Below are positions 1-64,000 of a DNA stretch of 64,000 bases, one piece after another. The stretch lies in NCBI GenBank assembly GCA_029204225.1, contig CM055094.1, forward strand, positions 69,183,055 through 69,247,054, written 5' to 3'. This DNA is from Diphasiastrum complanatum (taxonomy: Eukaryota; Streptophyta; Lycopodiopsida; Lycopodiales; Lycopodiaceae). Made by a program: the position numbers and the translations under genes. The notes under the pieces are model-generated. The model was not told the DNA's origin. It made no database searches and saw only the letters and a list, made by a program, of their open reading frames with translations. How positions within the stretch are numbered: the stretch's first letter is position 1; the number at the start of each line of letters is the position of its first letter.

Positions 1-1426
1 CAGAGAATGTATAGAAATCGTTCAGATTGTGGGTGATTTTGTGGTATGGTCGACAAATTCTGATACGAAAGTTTTGTTGACAGATAAGGATAATAGTGGA
101 AAAATTGATTTTCTGGTGGAAAACAGCTAAATCTATGAGATAGAAATCGCAGATTTGCTGGAGGACTAATCTTTCATAGATCTAGCCTCAGTGAAGCCGG
201 TGAATTTCGACCCAAAGATTTGGGTGGAAAACAAAGGATTTTGACAGGAAAACAATGGGTTTTTGGAAAATCTGAGTAGGGTCAGAAATTGCAGAGGTGG
301 TAGTATGAAAGATGATGTTCTGTTATGGCTGCAGACAGCCCGACGAATTCTGATATACCTGATTGGCTGAAAAAAATGTCACTTGGGTCACTTATTTCAA
401 AGAAAATGCCCAAGTTGACACTTTTGTTGCTTCCCCCGACTTGATAGATTGTTCAACAGCTCGTGTAGGACCTGGAGAAAAGTCTTGTGCTGTTGTGTCA
501 AGAAAAATAGCAGGCAAGCATACACACAAGCACGTTAGTGAAAAAGAAAACAAGTGAGCTACGTAGAAAAAAACTTAGAAAGTGGCAACAGCGCCAATGT
601 TGGAAGTAAATATGGTTTGTGAATGTTTGGCTAGATCCACTCATGATGTGTGGTATAGAGAGGATTGTCCACTTTCTAAGTTTCTACCAAGCTTCAAACG
701 AAAATAGAAAACAATGATGGAAGCACTAAGGCTTACCCAACTAGTGCTTGAAATAGAAGTGAAACTAACTAAGAGGACAAAAAACAAAACCTTACTAAGC
801 TTACCCAACTAGCAAGGTGATTAAGCTAAATCCTAAATTAACACCCAAAGGAATCGAAAAGATAGATTGCGGCTAAACTAAACATCAATCGATTAAAAAC
901 ATGCCACAATAAAAGAACCAATGAAAGAAGGCAAGAGGACGCCCGAGCACCTTTCCCCTTCCCTCAAGCTATGCACCTTCTAATGGGAACACAAGTGAAA
1001 TAACAAGATAATCTCAAAAGAGATAGCAATTTAGCATAATCTTAAAAGTGTTATTTTACAAGGGAAATGCCTCTCTTCTTATAGCAAGAAGGGCCTTCCA
1101 TAAGCTTCTACTAACTTATGGGATTAATTTCTAAAACCTGCAATTCTAAGACTTCTAAACTTCTCAACTTCTAACTTAGAAAGCCTAAGACTCTAAACTT
1201 AGAATATTTTATTTTCTAAGTTTAAGTTCTCTAAGCTAAGTTTTCTAACTTAGAAGTTTAGAATGTATTTAAGTTTCTACTTATGGACTTATAACACACA
1301 TGCCATGGTAGGAGTTTATTAACAAGTACTCATAGTGGACTTACAATACACATGCCATGGTGTTTTATTTTACTTTGATTTTACTTTGTTGCTAACACTA
1401 GTTGCAGTCATTTGCTCCATGAGATT
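1..1426. other. Left-edge stretch without a recognised gene
   Basis: I see no supported gene here. A 64-codon open frame at 363-557 resembles no family I know and has no supporting context. Positions 1135-1280 contain repeated short palindromic blocks built on TTCTAA and TTAGAA, so this part is low-complexity. The stretch lies upstream of the ESV1/LESV gene and is probably decayed repeat DNA. Confidence 0.4.
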
Positions 1427-1672
1427 TTAGAAAGTGTTGAGATGACTTGAAACACTTACTGCTTCAGACATTCTCAGGGAGAAATATTTCTTCCTCAAAT
1501 GGAGTTTGGAGGTGAGGTCCCTGATATCGTAGAGGGTTGCTAGGATGTTCCATGCATTCTTAGCAGTCTGGGCAACTCTTATATGATTGATTTGGGTGTC
1601 TTTTATGTTGAGAGTGATCATGGCAAAAGCCTTGCCATCTTTCAGTCTCCACTTGGTGCGATCCGACCCAGA
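1427..1672 (-). pseudogene. Copia gag fragment
   Basis: The minus-strand frame reads KWRLKDGKAFAMITL, then AWNILATLYD, then LHLRKKYFSLRMSE. This is the UBN2-type gag core of plant Ty1/Copia elements, where the W-x-L-x-x-x-Y block is the most conserved part. The open frame continues to 1936 but its first ~85 codons include a (TA)n tract and do not look like gag, so I limit the call to the homologous part. No zinc knuckle, protease or LTR was found beside it. It is an isolated remnant. Confidence 0.7.
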
Positions 1673-1939
1673 CCCATGGTCGAAAAGATCTCTATTTTGA
1701 ATGACATTTTCATGATACTCATTAATAAAAGGATTTGAAGTTGAGCATTGAAATCCAACAACAATATATATATATATACATCGACTTTTGAAGCAGAGCA
1801 GGATCAACTTCAACATACTCGACTCCGACTCCATTGACAATGACTGAAGGGAAAACAGTCGACTCGACTCATTCAACACCCTCGACGTCGTCGACTGCCA
1901 CCACTCAATAGGAAACTCTCCCTCTACTCTATCCAATAC

Positions 1940-3590
1940 AAACTATGTCACGTTCACTATGCAGTAACTACACCACTTCACGTCTGTTAACTACACAATT
2001 CACAGTAAACGGTACAGTTGTAATCTTCACGACCACTGCAACTGATGTATGTATATATATACACAATAAATCAATTGATCAATAATAACAAGAACATGAT
2101 AAGAGAAGAGTCGAAGATCAATCAGAGATCAGCGGAAGCGTGAATCAAAGTTCCTCTATGAGCTCCATTGTATCAGACTATCTAATTCCACAGAATCAGA
2201 GATCATTAGAGAGAGTGAAACTAATTCAAGAAGTAGAGATATTATTCAATCTGTAACCAGCATAGTAGGATCACAACACATAGTGCATTATTATTATGAA
2301 CCATTTCCGGGCACAAGATCGTGATTTGTTCGTTGTTACCACAACAAGCTAATACACAGATTCACTATTTTCTTTATGCATGTTTACACTGATGCATACT
2401 TTCTAATAACTTCTTTCTCTACTATTGATACTCGTTCCCACGGCTCACACAGAATATCTTATTCGAAGGAAGCATGGTTGTCATAGACGCCTAACTGTAT
2501 CGCTGCCTTCATGGTTGTCCTATACACCTACAAGGATTTTTCTCTTGTCGATCTAAGTATGAATCAACAGTTTGTATAGATGCTGTCATAATTTAACGTT
2601 GAGTTTTCTCTTGTTTGGATTTTATATTCAGCAAGAGTGGGCACTTTTTTTTTGTTTTTGGAGAAAAATGATGTTCGTTTGTTGAAGAGAATTGTGTTAT
2701 TATTCATGGAGGATAAACTTGCAAAACTTGTAATCAATTCACTTATAGATTCTCTACAATTAGAGTAAAGGATAATGTGTGGATTTTGGATCCTTGTTGA
2801 CATCAGATGAAGATCACCATTGCTTCAAGAATTCAACTATCAAGTCAAGACCGAGAATGGAAAACAATACACCAACATAGATGGTTCATCCTAATTGGAA
2901 GGATGTAAGTAGACCACCTTTGAACTCATTCTTGATGAAGTGGTAGTGACTGTTAACACTAGTGACACTTCGTGCCTTGATAATATAAATTATCTAATGA
3001 CATAGGAGTATTCTAACTCCTTAAGCTTGGAAGAAGGATTTCTCTTATGGTGAGAATATCGTTTACAAGTCAAGAAAAAATAAAAAGCAAGAACCACATC
3101 AAATACAGTGGCCCTAACCTACCATGCAATCATTATTGATACTCAAAAGTGAGCTTGAAGCTCATACAAGGAAATAATCTCAATGTCATGTGCCAATCAT
3201 AACATCCTAGCATTTTGTCCATTCATTATTTGATTGACTGAAAACAATCATAAATTAAGTAGGCAATTACTTTTTACTTGGTGATCAAGAAAATGAACTG
3301 GATCTTTAAAATCTTGTCCACTCTTTTTGAAACTTTAGTGTTTTCAAACATTTTCTCTCATACATGTAATGAGTATATGGAAACATTCCCAGGTATGTCC
3401 AAAAGATAGTCCTTGTCTTGAGCTTCCAATAGAGTTCTCAACGAATGTTTTTAAGCTGTTTTAGAAACACTCGCCTCACTTGTATGAGAGAAGGACTATC
3501 TTTGTAAAAACCTTTGACCCTCCTGAAGACTTGTGACATTATGACTACCCTTGACGAGAGAAAAATCAAGAAGCTAAGACAAGATAAGAA
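1940..3590. other. Non-coding, no recognised element
   Basis: AT-rich sequence with only short chance open frames. The motif ATTGTATCAGAC at about 2168 resembles the methionine-tRNA primer-binding site of plant LTR elements, but no matching LTR or gag lies beside it in the right direction. Confidence 0.35.
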
Positions 3591-3594
3591 GAAC

Positions 3595-3770
3595 TTCAAC
3601 AAATTAGGCAAAGTAAGATAAGGATATCCATTATTGATGATCATTCATTACATATGGCCTTAAGCTAGGGTATGATCAAGCTCTCATGTGATGGGACACA
3701 CATCAACCACAAATGATTTAGCTCCATTGCTATATATATCAATTATTATTATTGAGCACATGGGCTAAGT
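3595..3770 (+). repeat. Dispersed repeat, copy 1 (second copy near 62.8 kb)
   Basis: The blocks AAATTAGGCAAAGTAAGATA, GATCAAGCTCTCATGTGATG and ATTATTGAGCACATGGG occur here in the same order and orientation as at 62815-63215, with other sequence between them diverged or of different length. This marks two old copies of one repeat near the two ends of the window. No coding capacity is visible, and the class is unknown. Confidence 0.55.
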
Positions 3771-5060
3771 ACATCTATGACATGATAGTCAATGTTTTAA
3801 CCTAGGTAAAAATCTTTTATGCCTTTGAATGCTCAATGCAATTGATTTCATGTGAATATGTAAGTCCCACATGTCTAAAATCAATGTGACTTACATAATA
3901 AGTCACAAACTCAAGTTTATGAATCTAATTTAGGCCTAAATGAATATGAACTACATGATCATAATGATGTATATCTAAATCCCTAGACCCAATGCAAATT
4001 TTCACTTATGTTTCCAACATTCTCAAACACAAAAGATACGTATTATTTAAAACAAAGAGCATGAGATTTTTTTTGACTCTTTTTGATTTAAGACAATATC
4101 TTAATAAATCGAAACTTTGGCAAAGCTTTTGTCACACATTAAGAATCCATCCTAACTTTTATGTTGAAGACTAGTACAACATAAAAATACACAAATTTTG
4201 ACATTTTATATCAAGCTACAATAGAAGTCTCACCTAGTATATTTTTACTAGGCAAAAGGAAACCAACATTCTAGAATGACAAGGCCTACATCATTATCAT
4301 ATTACAAGGTTGAAAAGTCATTTCTAAGTAGAAGATAGAAAAAGGTGTTGATTTCCCTCTCGTTTATTAAAGGGCAAAGATATATTAGGCTTCCATGTTT
4401 TGACTAACATGGCTTCTCTCTCAAGTGCATTGGCTAGTGGGAAGTGAGCAAAAATGTCACATGATTTGTACTTCTATCCTCAATTCCCATGATCCACTAC
4501 TTTTTGTTCTCTTCTAGATAGATCTTCCTAATCGTCACGAGATCCCACATTCTAACAATCAACCACTCATGAGATGCCACATGGAGTCAAATACTGCAAG
4601 CCATGGTAGACCACATAGTCATATGGTCATGAGATACTCCTATAGTTAATTTTATCATTTATGTTGGAGTATGGGGCAATCACCACAAGGCTTGTGGAGG
4701 GCTAAAACTTGGTTTTCTTAAGCCAACTACTCATGACATTAGGGCCGGTGGAAGTAGCTATGCAAAGCTTTTGGAATACAAAGGGTCAAACATAGAGTCA
4801 CCTACGTAGAGTAGATAAAAGAGACTAGTCAATTACTCCTAGAGTCCTCGTAGGTGGTGAAAGCCACCTTGTTCTCTCTCCCTCTTGCGATACCCAATGG
4901 ATGTACCATTGATGTGGCTGCAGCCTACAGCCAGCTACTTAAAGGAAAGGGAGCCTCAAACAAAGCAACCTCTCTATCCATTTGGACCCACATTGTCCAA
5001 GGGATAAATCTTGTATCTTTGTATGCAATCTGCCAAGCCAGCCCATTTCAGCCACAGGCA
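3771..5060. other. Upstream intergenic DNA
   Basis: No gene or clear mobile element was recognised. Base composition becomes less AT-rich after about 4860, towards the ESV1/LESV gene, which may mark its promoter or untranslated leader. Confidence 0.35.
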
Positions 5061-5065
5061 ACAGG

Positions 5066-5130
5066 CCACGTGGCTAGGAAGCAGATCCTAGGGTTGAGAT
5101 TCGCAATGATGACTGGGGTGCCACGTGGCA
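5066..5130 (+). promoter_or_regulatory. Paired G-box (CACGTG) sites upstream of the ESV1/LESV gene
   Basis: Two CCACGTGG cores lie at 5066-5073 and 5121-5128. The second sits inside the perfect 12-base palindrome TGCCACGTGGCA (5119-5130). G-boxes are known binding sites for plant bZIP and bHLH factors, including light and circadian regulators, which would suit a starch-turnover gene. They lie about 1.3 kb before the start codon, and no transcription start site is known. Regulation is inferred only. Confidence 0.45.
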
Positions 5131-6402
5131 GACAGTATCCCTAAGGTCCCACTTCCACGCACATCAGCACAGGAAGCGGGCGTTCCAGGCTCTTCCTTGC
5201 TTCAAGAGCTGGCGATGGGGGAATTTGAGCTTAACGTTCACATTCATTTGGAAGGAGGAGTCATCCCCTCCCTTCTTACAACATTTCAGGAGATGGGTTT
5301 TTGTTGCTTCGGGGAGTAAGTGCTGATTTTAGTTTGCTTGGCTGCGAGTGTGGCTGCTGTGTCTTGAGCATTTTTGAATCTCAATGCACAGAACGGTGAT
5401 CCAAAGGTTGAGTCTTTGGTCAGCGAGGGCTGTTTTCTCTGGATTTCCTGAAGTGGGTTGGAAAAAAGCTGCTGCTTTGCTGAGGTTTTGGCATGTGGGT
5501 CGGAGGCAAAGTTGGGGAATTTTGATCAACTGCAGTCTCCTTCTTGCATTTGGGGGTGCTACAGAGCAGGTGCATTTTCATCCTTGTGGGTTGGTTCATC
5601 TTTTTGTTGCTGTCACACTTGACTTCCTCTGTACGGTTGTCTTTTGCTCCCCAGAGGAGCTTTTCTGAACCAGGTATTGTACTGGAATTGACCTTGAAGT
5701 CGATTTTTCAGCCTGGTACACTGGCAGGCAATGCGAGTAGCTACTCCTCATTATGAAGCTTTTGACTTAAAACAATTAAACTTGTTCTGCACAAATCTTG
5801 ACTGTGAAATGAGATATTGACGTTTCCTCAGAGAGGGTTTTGGGAGCAAGCTCTCCACTGAGATGCTAATGATGTTTCTGGTTGAGAAGATCACTCGACA
5901 ATGTTATGAAACTATGAACATTCTTTTTCTCAAGGGAGTTAGAGAGCGAGGACCCAACAGCTGATTTATCAGTATCAGACAAATATACGGTGTGATTTTA
6001 CGTGTTTTTCTCTCTGACCAGTTGTATTTCCAAAAATTTGTGGAAGTGCACATTTTCACAGATCCACCATCGCTGTTGAAATATGTTGGTGCAGTTGAAG
6101 AAATTTGTTGTACAAGAAGGGCACATTGCCCCTTGGTGCTCGCTTGTTCTTCCTCTCTGTCTTCTCTGTTATGTTGGAAGGAAATGACATCTTAAGAAAC
6201 TTGTTTGTCCGATATCTAGAGATCCCTGGAAACTTCAAGCTGGAGGCTAATACAAGAGAGGTTAATGTCTTCTACGTGGGATTTCAAAGAAAAGGCAAAA
6301 GACATTAATTTTAGTATCTTGCAAACTATCATAGGGAACATGGAGTGTTAAAAATAATAAGATTTTAATGGTGCCAATTCAAGTGAATTTTTTGAGGATC
6401 TG
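5131..6402 (+). other. Probable promoter/5' leader of the ESV1/LESV gene
   Basis: This stretch lies directly before the start codon at 6403. It is richer in G+C than its surroundings up to about 5760 and has several short overlapping open frames, none resembling a known protein. It may hold an untranslated first exon with a leader intron: a donor-like CCAG|GTATTG lies near 5676. The leader cannot be defined without transcript data. Confidence 0.35.
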
Positions 6403-63494
<57,092 letters not shown>

Positions 63495-64000
63495 GTTAGG
63501 ACATGCCTAGTTTTATTTTTCTAGAAATAAGAAATGAAAATGATGGTAGAATGTTGGCTATGTATTTCATTTACTTATTACTCTTTACCAATTTGCTAAT
63601 TGTGTCTGTATGCTCTTTATTTTGATTGTAAGAAAGCCTGGGTTGCACAACTAGAATTATGCCAGATATCACTTTCATCATGGCTAGCTTTGTGGACACG
63701 TGAAGTTTATCAACATCCTAACAATAGTGCAATGTCAACGTGATTGTTGCTTCTTAAAAGTTTATGCTTCTCCAACGCATGCCTGCACAAAACAACGCAC
63801 TGGAAGATAAAAGAATGGCCTTCGGGTTTGAATTGGCTGGCCTTATTAAGTACGGAGGTTAGTGAAACAATCAACCGCATAATCAGATGATAGGTTTCAT
63901 CTATTCATATATACCAATATATGTCATCTTCTAGCATTATCATATGAATAGGTAGGGACACCTAGATAATTTTCTCATGCTCTCCTGAAACTTCTACTGC
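63495..64000. other. Start of intron 8
   Basis: Non-coding sequence to the window edge. The next exon was not found. Confidence 0.5.

Noticed and set aside
363-557. 64-codon frame near the left edge
   Set aside because: No family resemblance, no neighbours supporting it, and a length expected by chance.
5125-5756. Several overlapping frames upstream of the start codon
   Set aside because: They resemble no protein and probably lie in promoter or leader DNA; upstream ORFs are possible but unsupported.

Overview
This window reads as plant nuclear DNA from a species with a large, repeat-filled genome and very long introns. It is AT-rich, packed with Copia and Gypsy LTR retrotransposons, LINEs, hAT transposons and (GA)n/(CT)n/(TA)n microsatellites, and carries one recognisable host gene split into short exons with GT..AG borders. 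A fern or gymnosperm-like genome fits best; that lineage guess is an inference from intron length and repeat style only.

Host gene. A single plus-strand gene runs from about 6403 to beyond the right edge. Its exons encode the tryptophan-rich ESV1/LESV (EARLY STARVATION 1 / LIKE ESV1) family of plastid starch-granule proteins. Eight coding exons were placed: 6403-7240, 23825-24018, 33922-33961, 34362-34443, 47347-47424, 47728-47853, 50724-50845 and 63455-63494. All exon phases agree and give about 506 codons; the C-terminus lies outside the window. The predicted full size (roughly 580 residues) and long N-terminal extension favour LESV over the shorter ESV1. Five introns are 2.9-16.6 kb and are filled with mobile DNA; two are only 0.3-0.4 kb.

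Intron 1 (7.2-23.8 kb) holds a minus-strand LINE, a second LINE 3' end, foldback elements, a G-box-rich minisatellite, a hAT BED-finger fragment beside telomere-like repeats, an ORF1-only LINE and a small hAT MITE with a perfect 8-bp target duplication. Intron 2 (24.0-33.9 kb) holds a Copia 3' end and a Copia element with two 391-bp LTRs nested inside a minus-strand Gypsy element. Intron 4 (34.4-47.3 kb) holds a Copia element whose 3' half is inverted, a lone Copia RNase H fragment, and a minus-strand Copia element interrupted by a Gypsy LTR-gag-protease segment. Intron 6 (47.9-50.7 kb) holds LINE remnants and two copies of an unclassified repeat. Intron 7 (50.8-63.5 kb) holds a LINE/hAT complex rearranged by an inversion of about 4.7 kb.

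The most novel system here is a LINE family that ends in a small hairpin, the sequence GACATTAATAAAG and then a (TC)n tail. Eight 3' ends are present; the hairpin stem changes in a compensatory way between copies. Several 5'-truncated copies begin directly at the (TC)n tail or tract of another, which suggests insertion into TC repeats. One copy carries only ORF1 and the 3' end, like the mammalian HAL1 elements.
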